Shown here: one piece after another, positions 7,599-15,310 of the stretch
How positions within the stretch are numbered: the stretch's first letter is position 1
How the letters are laid out: the number at the start of each line of letters is the position of its first letter
From: Opitutaceae bacterium
Lineage (GTDB): Bacteria; Verrucomicrobiota; Verrucomicrobiia; Opitutales; Opitutaceae
Direction: 5' to 3'
Length of the DNA: 64,000 nt
NCBI GenBank assembly: GCA_016711225.1
Contig: JADJTK010000006.1
Coordinates: 237,546 to 301,545, forward strand
The notes under the pieces: generated by a model
What the model was told of the DNA's origin: nothing
Databases searched by the model: none
The model's input: the letters and a program-made list of their open reading frames with translations, nothing else
Made by a program: the position numbers and the translations under genes

Positions 7599-9404
7599 AT
7601 GCCGCGTAAAGCCAAGCCCGTCGAGGCTGCTCCCGAGCCCTTGAAAAAACATGCCGCCGCCATGCCCGCCTCCGAGAAGGAGATCGTGCTGCCGACGCCC
7701 AATGGCGAAAAGGACAACCTGCCAGGCACTGTTAACGAGAAGATCCGCCAGCTCATCCGTCAGGCCAAGGAGCAGGGCTACCTCACCTTCGACGACATCA
7801 ACGAGGCGCTGCCCGAGGCGGTCGACAACCCGGAGGAGATCGAAAACGTCATCTCCATCCTCCAGAATCTCGAGATCGACATTCTGGATCCCGACGAGGT
7901 CGAAGGCTACAAGCAGCGCCAGGAGGAAGCCGAGGAGGAGGAGACCCGCTACTCGCAAAACGACATCCTCGACGATCCGGTCCGGATGTACCTCAAGCAG
8001 ATGGGCCAGGTCCCGCTGCTGACCCGCGAGCAGGAGGTGGAGATCTCCAAGCGGATCGAAAACGCCGAACTCCACGCCCAGACCGCCCTCTTCGAGACCT
8101 CGATCTGTGGCCGCTTCGTGGCCGACCTCGGCGACAAGCTCCTCAAGCGCGAGGAACGGTTCGACCGCGTCGTCATCGACAAGAAGATCGAGAGCCGCGA
8201 CGCCTACTTCAAGAACCTGCCCAAGCTCGTCGAGACCACCCAGAACGGGGAGGACGGCTGCGTCGAGGCCTGGGACGAAGTGCTCAAGTCCCGAGGCGAG
8301 GAAGCGCGCAAGAAGGCCCTTTCGAAGTTCAAGAAGCGCGAGACCCTGCTGCGCGCCAACTTCTCCAAATTCTTCTTCAAGCTGAAGGTGTACGAGGAGT
8401 TCCTCGAGTCGCAGGAGGACCTCTTCGAGGAAATCCAGACGGCCCAGGACCAGCTCGAGGCCGCCAAGCACCCCAAGACCAAGCGCGACGCGCAAATCGA
8501 CACGAAGGCCATCCTGGCCCGCCTCAAGGAGATCGAGGGACTGTCGCGCATTGATCCGGTCGAGCTCATGGAGCTCGTCAAGAAGTGCCGCCACTGGGTG
8601 CGCGAGGCCCACAAGGCCAAGACCGAGATGGTCGAGGCCAACCTGCGCCTGGTCATCTCCATCGCCAAGAAGTACACCAACCGCGGCCTCTCCTTCCTCG
8701 ACCTCATCCAGGAGGGCAACATGGGCCTGATGAAGGCGGTCGAGAAGTTCGAATACCGCCGCGGCTACAAGTTCTCCACCTACGCCACCTGGTGGATCCG
8801 CCAGGCCATCACCCGCTCGATCGCCGACCAGGCGCGCACCATCCGTATCCCGGTGCACATGATCGAGACGCTCAACAAGGTGATGCAGGTGCAGAAGCAG
8901 CTGCTCCAGGAGTTCGGCCACGAGCCCACCCCCGACGAGGTCGCCGAGGAGATGCAGCTGCCCGTCGAGCGCGTGCAGCAGATCATGAAGATGGCGCAGC
9001 AGCCCATCTCGCTGCAGTCGCCCGTGGGCGACGGCGACGACACCAGCTTTGGCGACTTCATCGAGGACAAGTCGGCGGAAAACCCGTACGACATGACCGC
9101 CTACTCGCTGCTGCGGGAAAAGATTATCGACGTTTTGGACACGCTCACCGAGCGTGAGCGCCGCGTGCTCTCGCTGCGTTTCGGCCTGGTCGACGGTTAC
9201 AGCCGCACCCTCGAGGAGGTCGGCCGCCAGTTCAAGGTCACCCGCGAGCGTATCCGCCAGATCGAGGCCAAGGCCCTGCGCAAGATGCGCCACCCCACCC
9301 GCCTGCGCCAGCTCCACGGCTTCTTCGACGCCGAACTCGGGGAGAACCCCGAGCTGCTGCTCAAGAAGCTCACCGGCGGCGGCAAGGGCGACGCCAAGCC
9401 GTAA
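7599..9404 (+). CDS. rpoD: RNA polymerase primary sigma factor
   Basis: A 601-residue group-1 sigma factor. A region 1.1-like segment is followed by region 1.2 (DDPVRMYLKQMGQVPLLTRE), a charged non-conserved insert, regions 2.1-2.4 (ending YATWWIRQAITRSIADQART) that melt and read the -10 element, region 3, and region 4.2 with the -35-reading helix-turn-helix (EVGRQFKVTRERIRQIEAKA). It directs core polymerase to housekeeping promoters. Its start lies three bases after the dnaG stop and it is followed by a strong terminator. Confidence 0.96.
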   Translation: MPRKAKPVEAAPEPLKKHAAAMPASEKEIVLPTPNGEKDNLPGTVNEKIRQLIRQAKEQGYLTFDDINEALPEAVDNPEEIENVISILQNLEIDILDPDEVEGYKQRQEEAEEEETRYSQNDILDDPVRMYLKQMGQVPLLTREQEVEISKRIENAELHAQTALFETSICGRFVADLGDKLLKREERFDRVVIDKKIESRDAYFKNLPKLVETTQNGEDGCVEAWDEVLKSRGEEARKKALSKFKKRETLLRANFSKFFFKLKVYEEFLESQEDLFEEIQTAQDQLEAAKHPKTKRDAQIDTKAILARLKEIEGLSRIDPVELMELVKKCRHWVREAHKAKTEMVEANLRLVISIAKKYTNRGLSFLDLIQEGNMGLMKAVEKFEYRRGYKFSTYATWWIRQAITRSIADQARTIRIPVHMIETLNKVMQVQKQLLQEFGHEPTPDEVAEEMQLPVERVQQIMKMAQQPISLQSPVGDGDDTSFGDFIEDKSAENPYDMTAYSLLREKIIDVLDTLTERERRVLSLRFGLVDGYSRTLEEVGRQFKVTRERIRQIEAKALRKMRHPTRLRQLHGFFDAELGENPELLLKKLTGGGKGDAKP

Positions 9405-9444
9405 GGACCGGCACCGGGCCCCGGCCCGGGTTCATTTATCAACG

Positions 9445-9477
9445 ACGGCGGACCTGACACGGTCCGCCGTTTTCTTT
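9445..9477 (+). terminator. Rho-independent terminator of dnaG-rpoD
   Basis: A perfect 10-bp stem ACGGCGGACC / GGTCCGCCGT with a 6-base loop TGACAC is followed by TTTCTTT. It ends 73 bases after the rpoD stop. Confidence 0.9.
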
Positions 9478-9494
9478 GCCCGCCCGGCCTCCAC

Positions 9495-9603
9495 GAAGGG
9501 GTGAGCCGATCCGGGTACCTGAGGTCGCTTGGCGAACAGAACAGCCCGAGAAACCTACTACCTCCGCTCGGCCAAAACGCCGACGCCAACTCGGCCCGGC
9601 TCA
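9495..9603. repeat. ~110-bp dispersed repeat, copy 1
   Basis: The block beginning GAAGGGGTGAGCCGATCCGG and ending CTCGGCCCGGCTCA matches 10678-10790 with substitutions and small gaps. Shared stretches include GGCGAACAGAACAGCCCGAG versus GGCGAACAAAACAGCCCGAA and CGGCCAAAACGCCGAC versus CGGCCAAAACACCGAC. It abuts the 3' end of the toxin gene. A shorter relative of its last 30 bases lies at 12450-12480. Confidence 0.75.
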
Positions 9604-9605
9604 GT

Positions 9606-9905
9606 TCAGGCCAGACGCTCGCGCCAATAATCGGGATGCCGTTTGCCATGCGCCACCGCGACCACGATCAACCGGTCCGACCGCTCGGCAAAGATCACCG
9701 CGTATGGGAAACGCTTGGCCCGGCAGCGGCGGGTGCCGTGTCGCCACGGTCCATGCCGCCGGGGCTCGACCTCGATCTCGGAGACCACCCGGCGCACTTC
9801 CTGATAAAACCGCTCGCCCAGGCCACCGGCCTTGTCGGCGTAATAGGCGACCGCCGCCAAAAACTCCGCCTCGGCCTCCGGATGGAAGATGGCGGGTTTT
9901 TTCAC
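9606..9905 (-). CDS. ParE/RelE-superfamily toxin of a type II toxin-antitoxin pair
   Basis: A 99-residue basic protein with the ParE-like fold pattern: FHPEAEAEFLAAVAYYADKA at the N terminus (two helices), then a beta-hairpin region rich in Arg (RRCRAKRFPYAVIFAE) and a final strand IVVAVAHGKRHPDYW. ParE relatives poison gyrase and RelE relatives cleave mRNA; which applies here cannot be told. The frame continues upstream, but the GTG at 9905 overlaps the antitoxin stop in the sequence GTGA. This is the classic coupled arrangement and gives the normal family length. Confidence 0.82.
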   Translation of the reverse strand: MKKPAIFHPEAEAEFLAAVAYYADKAGGLGERFYQEVRRVVSEIEVEPRRHGPWRHGTRRCRAKRFPYAVIFAERSDRLIVVAVAHGKRHPDYWRERLA

Positions 9906-10138
9906 CGACGGGTGAGCAACCGACGGGCGCGGGCAAAGACCTGCGCCGCGGGTACGCCCTGCACTCGTCCGCTGTCCAGGTCGTCGACGCGGCGCTTCAC
10001 CGTATCCGCCCAGGCCGTCTCCACCTCGGGGGCGAAGCCGCTCGGCCACAACTGGGCGTTGAGGCGCTCGGCCACTTGCTGGCGGGCTTTGCGGGGGAGG
10101 CGGCGGATTTCGGCTTCGACCTGCTCAACGGTGCTCAT
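9902..10138 (-). CDS. Addiction-module antitoxin (putative addiction component family)
   Basis: A 78-residue protein, MSTVEQVEAEIRRLPRKARQ onward, ending DLDSGRVQGVPAAQVFARAR. The pattern of an N-terminal helical segment plus a C-terminal D-x-x-x-G-x-x-x-G-[VI]-[SP] motif matches the short unstable antitoxin family (TIGR02574-like) that partners ParE/RelE toxins. It would bind and neutralise the downstream toxin and probably repress its own promoter. The internal ATG at 10138 is chosen over one 54 bases upstream because the family begins there. It overlaps the toxin gene by four bases. Confidence 0.8.
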   Translation of the reverse strand: MSTVEQVEAEIRRLPRKARQQVAERLNAQLWPSGFAPEVETAWADTVKRRVDDLDSGRVQGVPAAQVFARARRLLTRR

Positions 10139-10245
10139 GGCCGCGACTTTGCGGTCTTTTCTGCCGCTGGCAATTGCGCCGAGGGATGGCACCGGGCTGG
10201 GCCTCGATCCGCTGGCGCCACCTTAGGCGTCCCCCGGCCCCCATC

Positions 10246-10383
10246 GTGGCCCGCTCCTTTAGGACGGGCCGCCCGTGTAGGCCACCGAGGTAAGGTGGCC
10301 CGTTCCGCTACCCCGTAGCGAAGCTCGCAAGAGCTTCGTCCGCCCGTCGCCTCCGTCGTAGCTGGACGCCGAAGACGTTGAGC
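10246..10383. repeat. Composite palindromic repeat array, unit 1
   Basis: Three modules lie side by side. Module C begins GTGGCCCGCTCCTTTAGGAC. Module A (10314-10345) is a hairpin GAAGCTC-GCAA-GAGCTTC flanked by CGTAGC and GTCCGCCC. Module B (10358-10383) begins GTAGCTGGACGCC and is degenerate in its 3' arm. The same modules recur in order at 10792-10960 and 11236-11430. No gene is visible from 10193 to 11556. The remainder of this stretch holds another repeat copy and low-complexity repeat phrases. Confidence 0.8.
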
Positions 10384-10677
10384 ATCCGCTCCATCCTTTT
10401 CCCTTGTCACTTGCCACTTGGACCTTCGCCCGTTGTCACGGATCTTCGTCCGCCCACCGTGTCCTCCGTGGTGAAACCCGTCTTCGCTGCAGGTTAGCTA
10501 CGACGGTACCGGCACGCCGGCCCACCTGCCCTGAGATTGAGGGTTCTTCGACAGCGCCCCGCCTGCGCCCCCGCAGCCGCGGTGATCGCAGCGCGTAGAA
10601 AAGCTACGATGATCGCGGCAACCTTTTCGGACGACAGCGTGGACGGAGCGCGAATGCGCGGAGATGGCGTAGCCCCC

Positions 10678-10790
10678 GAAGGGGGTGAGCCGATCCGGGT
10701 CCCCTCGAGGGTGGATTGGCGAACAAAACAGCCCGAAAAGCCTACGACCTCAATCCGGCCAAAACACCGACATCAATTGGGCCCGGCACA
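10678..10790. repeat. ~110-bp dispersed repeat, copy 2
   Basis: Second copy of the block at 9495-9603, starting GAAGGGGGTGAGCCGATCCG and ending CAATTGGGCCCGGCAC. It directly precedes palindromic unit 2. Confidence 0.75.
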
Positions 10791-10791
10791 C

Positions 10792-10960
10792 GTGGCCCGC
10801 TCCTTTAGGACGGGCCGTGCAGACCACCGCGGCGAGGTGGCCCGTTCGTCTCCCTCCGTAGCGAAGCTCGCCAGAGCTTCGTCCGCCCTCCGTGTCCTCT
10901 GTGGTGAAATCATCCGGCTGGTCCACCTCCGTCGTAGCTGGACGACGTAGTCGTTCAGCC
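10792..10960. repeat. Composite palindromic repeat array, unit 2
   Basis: Module C starts at 10792. Module A (10857-10888) has the hairpin GAAGCTC-GCCA-GAGCTTC. A phrase CTCCGTGTCCTCTGTGGTGA follows. Module B (10934-10960) has the stem CTGGACGAC-GTA-GTCGTTCAG. The order is the same as in units 1 and 3. Confidence 0.82.
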
Positions 10961-11033
10961 AAAGGAATCCGGTTCTACCGTATCCGCGCCATCTGCGCTA
11001 TCCGCGTTCATCTGCGGTTTCTCTTCCGGAACA

Positions 11034-11160
11034 GGGAACCACGGATTCACACAGATGAACGCAGATGAGGCATTCGGAAGGGAGGTGGCAGCCGCAAGGA
11101 ACGCAGAGAGCGCAGAGGATCGGAAATAGCGTCACAGAGGCCACGGAGGGGGAGGAGAAC
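11034..11160. repeat. Low-complexity repeat phrases
   Basis: Contains phrases such as GGAACCACGGATTCACACAG, ATGAACGCAGATGAGG, AACGCAGAGAGCGCAGAGGA and GAACACAGAGG. These are variants of a widespread type of interspersed bacterial repeat. Reverse-complement versions (CTCCGTGTCCTCTGTG, CGTTCATCTGCGG) occur nearby at 10887-10905, 11005-11020 and 11353-11380. No coding potential is apparent. Confidence 0.6.
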
Positions 11161-11207
11161 ACAGAGGGATTCGTGAGTGGCGCAGGCGTCCCTGACTGCT
11201 TCTCCGA

Positions 11208-11430
11208 CGTAGCGACGTTCGCAAGAACGTCGTTAACCTGAAGGCCACCGCGGCGAGGTGGCCCGTTCTCCTGGGCCGTCCGTGTAAGCCACCGCGGTGA
11301 GGTGGCCCGTTCCGCTTCCCCCGTAGCGAAGCTCGCCAGAGCTTCGTCCGCCCTCCGTGTCCTCTGTGTACTCTGTGGTGAAATCGTTCGTCTCGCCTCC
11401 GTCGTAGCTGGGCGGCGCAGCCGTTCAGCC
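11208..11430. repeat. Composite palindromic repeat array, unit 3
   Basis: Starts with a variant of module A (11208-11235) whose stem is GACGTTC-GCAA-GAACGTC. Two partial module-C segments (CACCGCGGCGAGGTGGCCCG and CACCGCGGTGAGGTGGCCCG) follow. Next come module A proper (11322-11353, GAAGCTC-GCCA-GAGCTTC), the CTCCGTGTCCTCTGTG phrase, and module B (11404-11430, stem CTGGGCGGC-GCA-GCCGTTCAG). Confidence 0.82.
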
Positions 11431-11556
11431 AAAGGACTCCCTCCGTATCCGTGCTATCCGCGCCATCCGCGGTCAAATGGCTTGTTCTGGACCATCGTCG
11501 GCGGGCGAGGCTCCGCCTGAGCCGGTTCTACCACCGGGGTGCTCCAGCGCCCCGTC

Positions 11557-12165
11557 CTACCCAAACGGATTCCTGCGCAGACCGCGCAAGGCGGTGAGGC
11601 CGCCCCAGTCGGTGATCGGCAGAAGGGGCCGAGGGGCGGTACGGCTGCGCACGCCGTAGCGGCGGCGGTAGGCCGCGAGCTGGGTGGCCACGAAGGCCTG
11701 CGACCCAAGCACGGCCGCATCCGTAAAATACCGCACCCTGCAGCGCAGCACCGTTGAGCCAGGGGTAACTGGCCGTGCGCGCGCAACACCTTGCCGAAGG
11801 CGGCCGCCGTGATCGTGCCGCCCGCGAACCGACGAGCCGCCCCGGTGCCAAACAAGCCGAGCCGGTGCGCCGCGTGGGCTTGCTGCCAATCTGGACCGTA
11901 CAAGCGGCACAGCCCAGCGCGGGCATTCGGATGACCGGCCACGGCCTCGGCATACCCACAGAACCGATAGTCCTTGGGATCCTCGACCAAGCCGGCCCGC
12001 ACGGGGTTGAGGTCGATATAGCAGGCCACCGTCCGCAGGCCTCGCTCGGAGGGTTCGATCAGCACGGACTTGAAGCGCTCCGCAAAGAGGGTGCCATAGC
12101 GGTGGTGGGCCTTGTTGAACCAGATGGCGAAACGCTGCTTAAGCAGTTTTCACTTCGCTCACCAG
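11557..12165 (-). pseudogene. Decayed REP-associated tyrosine transposase (RAYT), C-terminal remnant
   Basis: Conserved RAYT segments are readable on the minus strand in more than one frame. KQRFAIWFNKAHHRYGTLFA and YIDLNPVRAGLVEDPKDYRF lie in one frame. After a frame change near 11720-11760 comes VRYFTDAAVLGSQAFVATQL, then DWGGLTALRGLRRNPFG before the stop at 11557. The N-terminal half with the catalytic HUH motif is missing. The remnant joins an IS66 fragment at about 12165. RAYTs mobilise REP-like palindromes, and this relic lies directly beside the palindromic arrays at 10.2-11.4 kb. It cannot encode an active enzyme. Confidence 0.75.
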
Positions 12166-12377
12166 ACTACGAGGTCGCCGGCCGGACGCTTACGCTGCAA
12201 CCACGAGACGAACGTGTGGACGTTCACGCCCTCGCGCTGCGCGAACGCCTTCTGGGTCAGCCCGCTGCGGTCATACGCCGCCAGCAACTCCGCGCGCCGC
12301 GCTTGGTCGCTCACCCGCCGCCCGCGACTGTCCCGCTTCGGCCCACTGTCCACCACCTCCGTGCTGATGCTTCGCAT
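12159..12377 (-). pseudogene. Truncated IS66 TnpA
   Basis: The first ~60 codons (MRSISTEVVDSGPKRDSRGR onward, with KAFAQREGVNVHTFVSWL) are closely similar to the intact TnpA at 12891-13250. The similarity then ends and the frame stops at DLVVW, where the RAYT remnant begins. It therefore lacks the C-terminal half of TnpA. Confidence 0.75.
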
Positions 12378-12436
12378 CCATCCACTCTATCCGATCCGCC
12401 GCACCACCGGTAGAAGGCACCCGGGCGGACGCATAC
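12166..12436 (-). mobile_element. IS66-family left-end remnant
   Basis: The terminal repeat GGCACCCGGGCGGACGCATA(C) at 12416-12436 is the reverse complement of the IS66 end at 12832 with two differences. It is followed inward by the truncated tnpA. Only this left end of a second IS66 copy, in the opposite orientation to the complete one, survives. tnpB, tnpC and the other terminus are gone. Confidence 0.75.
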
Positions 12437-12823
12437 AACTTTTCTGACCCCGCCGACGTCAATTAGGCCCGGCCCAGTTAACACCTCCCAGTGTGGCCAC
12501 ATGGGGCGTCAAATTGCTCGCAAATCGACTTTCAACAGAAGATTCCCGGTTTCGACCCCCCGTATCTCAACCGCGGCACCATCGTGAGACATGCGGATCT
12601 TTTCATCAACTCCAGGAACCTGAATAACCGCCTTCCATTCACCATCTATATACTTATAAACATCCACACGGCTCCGAATTGCCCCAAACCCGAACGTTGA
12701 AGCGACAACAATCACATTGGACCTCTCCGCCGATATATCCTCCACCAAATAGGCTGTCGTCCCGCCGCGGAACCATGCCTTAAGTGAAGCGGCGTCGCGA
12801 GAATGAAAAACACTCTCGTCCCT

Positions 12824-12831
12824 AGCTGGAG
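12824..12831. repeat. Target-site duplication (left) of IS66
   Basis: AGCTGGAG lies immediately outside the left IS66 terminus. The identical octamer at 15219-15226 lies immediately outside the right terminus. IS66 elements generate 8-bp duplications. Confidence 0.92.
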
Positions 12832-12890
12832 GTATTCGTCCGGCCGGGTGCCGCCTACCGGAGTGAGCCTGGATCGGGTAAAGTGGGTGG

Positions 12891-13250
12891 ATGCGAAGCA
12901 TCACCACAGAGGTAGTCGATAGCGGGTCCACGCGGGATCGCCGTGGGCGACAAGTCAGCAACAAGCAGCGGCGGGCGGAGCTGCTGGCGGCGTACGACCG
13001 CAGCGGATTGACGCAGAAGGCGTTTGCCCAGCGGGAAGGCGTCAATGTGCACACGCTCGTCTCCTGGCTATTGCAGCGTCGTCGGGCGGCAGCCGCAGGC
13101 ACGGTGGCTGGGGCGGTGCAGTTCGCGGAGCTGCCCTGGCGCGGGGCGGCGGCGAGCGCGCTGGAGGTCACACTGCCCGATGGCGTGACGATCCGTGGGC
13201 GCGTCGCCGCGGAGGTGGCGGTATTGGTGCGGCTGTTGCGTGGACAATAA
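12891..13250 (+). CDS. tnpA: IS66 accessory protein TnpA
   Basis: A 119-residue protein with an N-terminal helix-turn-helix-like region (RRAELLAAYDRSGLTQKAFA then REGVNVHTLVSWL) typical of the first IS66 ORF. The C-terminal part includes a short conserved strand (ALEVTLPDGVTIRGR). It assists transposition in IS66 elements; its exact role is unclear. tnpB begins two bases after its stop. Confidence 0.88.
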   Translation: MRSITTEVVDSGSTRDRRGRQVSNKQRRAELLAAYDRSGLTQKAFAQREGVNVHTLVSWLLQRRRAAAAGTVAGAVQFAELPWRGAAASALEVTLPDGVTIRGRVAAEVAVLVRLLRGQ

Positions 13251-13252
13251 CG

Positions 13253-13597
13253 ATGCTCACTTTTCCCCACGCGCTCAAAATCTACCTGGCCGTCGAGCCA
13301 GTGGACATGCGTCAGCAGTTCAACGGGCTGTGGGCGCAGGCCGAGCAGAAGCTGCGCGAGGATCCCCGGCAGGGCGCGCTGTTCGCGTTCACCAACAAGG
13401 ACCGCAACCGCATCAAGCTGCTGTATTGGGATGGCTCCGGCGTATGGATCTTCGCCAAGCGGCTGGAGAAGGGGCGCTTTAGTTGGCCCGTGGGGCGCGA
13501 CGCCGCGAAGCTCGCACTCACCCCTCCGGCGCTGACGATGTTGCTGGCGGGAATCGACCTCAAAGATGGCTGCCAAAAGGCCTGGTACGAAGGGTAA
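13253..13597 (+). CDS. tnpB: IS66 accessory protein TnpB
   Basis: A 114-residue protein matching the IS66 Orf2 family: VDMRQQFNGLWA near the N terminus, then FTNKDRNRIKLLYWDGSGVW and KRLEKGRFSWP, the family's hallmark segments. Required for transposition of IS66-type elements by an undefined mechanism. It starts two bases after tnpA, indicating translational coupling. Confidence 0.93.
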   Translation: MLTFPHALKIYLAVEPVDMRQQFNGLWAQAEQKLREDPRQGALFAFTNKDRNRIKLLYWDGSGVWIFAKRLEKGRFSWPVGRDAAKLALTPPALTMLLAGIDLKDGCQKAWYEG

Positions 13598-13627
13598 ACC
13601 GGCACGTCGCCTGCTATTGGTGACAGC

Positions 13628-15099
13628 GTGCCGACTCTCGAACAAGCGCTGAGCCAGATCACCACTCTCCAGCAGGAGATGGCGGTGCTGCGGGCGCAGA
13701 TCGAGTGGTTCAAAAGGCAGCTCTTTGGCGGCGGCAAGGGCGAGCGCCTCGACCGGGCCCAGTTGCTGCTTGAGATCGACACCCTCGAGAAGCTCGCCGC
13801 CCGCATCGAGGCGCCGGTCCAGAAGGTCAGCTACGAGCGCAGCGCGCCGACCAAGCGCCCGCTCGCTAGCGAAGCCTTCGCGAAGCTGCCCGTGCAGGAG
13901 ACCGTCGTCATTGTGCCCGAGGAGGTGAAGGCCCAGCCCGAAGCCTACGAGGAGATCGGCGAGGAGCGCACCTTCGAGATCGAGATCGTCCCGCCCAAGC
14001 TGTTCAGGCGCGAGATCGTGCGTCCAAAGTTCAAGCATAAGACCGACCGCGCGCAGCCCCCGTTGCTCGCCCCCGCGCCGGCCCGGCCGGTGACCGGCGG
14101 CTACGCCTCGGCGGGGCTACTGGCCTGGGTGACGACGGCCAAGTACGTCGACCACCTCCCGCTGTTTCGGCAGGAGAAGATGCTCGCCCGCTGGGGCGCG
14201 CCGATCGCGCGCCAGACGCTCTCCGACTGGATCGCCCAAACCTCGTGCTGGCTCGAACCGCTGCATCGTTTGATGCACGCCGAGCTCCTAAAGGGCGGAT
14301 ACGTGCAGTTCGACGAGACTCGATCCACTGCAACGACCCCGATCATCCCCGCGGCCAGACCTCCACCGGCTGGCTGTGGGTGCTCAGTCGCCCCGGCAGC
14401 GATGCCGTCTTCTTCTGGCGGATGAGTCGCCGGCACGAGGAACTGCCGCCTCTGCTCAAGGATTACCAGGGACTGCTCCACTCCGACGGCTACGAAGCGT
14501 ATCCGCAGTACGTCGCCGACAACCCCGGCGTGATCTGGCTGAGCTGCTGGGCCCATGCCCGCCGCAAGTTCACCGAGGCCCTCCCGTCCGCGCCTGGCCG
14601 CGCCGGCTTTATCCTGCGGCTCATCGGCACGCTCTACCAGTGGGAGAAACGATGGGATGGGCAGCGCGTCGGGGCCCGGCTGCGCTGCGCGCTGCGGTCC
14701 AGCCACTTCAAGCCCACGCTGGCGTTGCTCAAACGCGTCGCTGCGCACCTGCGCGGCAAGGCTCTGCCGCAGTCGTTGCTCGGCAAGGCCTGCAGCTATC
14801 TGCTCAACCACTGGAACTCTTTGGTTGCCCACTGCGATCACGGCCGCACCAAACTTGATACCAATGGAGTCGAGAACTCCATTCGCCCATCGGCCCTCGG
14901 CAAGAAGAACTGGCTGTTCGTCGGGCACCCCGACGCCGGCGACCGCGCGGCGGTCATCTACTCGCTGGTGGTCTCCTGCCAACGCCGTGGGATCGATCCG
15001 TTCGCCTACCTCAAGGACGTCCTCGCCCGCCTGCCGGCCATGAACAGCAAGAGCGACTTCTCCGTCCTGCTCCCGGCCAACTGGAAGCCCGCCGCCTAA
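13628..15099 (+). pseudogene. tnpC: IS66 transposase TnpC, frameshifted
   Basis: The N-terminal frame (GTG at 13628) covers the coiled-coil leucine zipper, the linker, and the first catalytic Asp in YVQFDET. A single-base deletion at about 14320 (CGACGAGACT|CGATCCACTG) moves the rest into another frame. That frame continues CNDPDHPRGQTSTGWLWVLS, the second Asp in HSDGYEAYPQY, the CWAHARRKF motif and the catalytic Glu in NGVENSIRP, to the stop at 15099. Restoring one base rebuilds a full DDE transposase of about 490 residues. As read, it is inactive unless ribosomal frameshifting occurs, for which no slippery site is seen. Confidence 0.9.
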
Positions 15100-15218
15100 G
15101 GCAGGGATCATCAGCCCCCTAGCAATGGCCACCATTGCTAGCTCCAGCTTGTGACAACTTCGATCTCCACGTTGTCACCATTGCTATCTGTCAATAAGGC
15201 ACCCGGGCGGACGCATAC

Positions 15219-15226
15219 AGCTGGAG
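15219..15226. repeat. Target-site duplication (right) of IS66
   Basis: AGCTGGAG, identical to 12824-12831. On the minus strand it encodes part of the T-P-A codons of the interrupted lipoprotein. Confidence 0.92.
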
Positions 15227-15310
15227 TGGCATTACCGGAGATCGTGAAAGGAACCGGCTCTGAATCCGACATGCAACTTATGTTAGACATCAGCAAGACC
15301 AGCGCAACCA

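Larger units (their letters stand above)
12832..15218 (+). mobile_element. Complete IS66-family insertion sequence
   Basis: A 2387-bp element with imperfect 21-bp terminal inverted repeats: GTATTCGTCCGGCCGGGTGC(C) at 12832-12852, and the complement of GGCACCCGGGCGGACGCATA(C) at 15198-15218. The 8-bp target duplication AGCTGGAG flanks it. It carries tnpA, tnpB and tnpC in the standard order. tnpC has a one-base deletion, so the copy probably cannot transpose by itself. The perfect duplications and cleanly rejoinable host gene argue for a recent insertion. Confidence 0.93.

Noticed and set aside
7548..9317. 589-codon open frame antisense to rpoD
   Set aside because: It is Leu/Val/Gly/Asp-rich with no motifs and arises from strong third-position GC bias opposite a conserved sigma factor gene. 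The same applies to long antisense frames over dnaG (5628-7232), the polyferredoxin (28799-30427) and the hybrid kinase (33324-37037).
10246..11430. Possible CRISPR array
   Set aside because: Repeats are few, composite and irregularly spaced, with shared rather than unique intervening sequence, and no cas gene is in the window.
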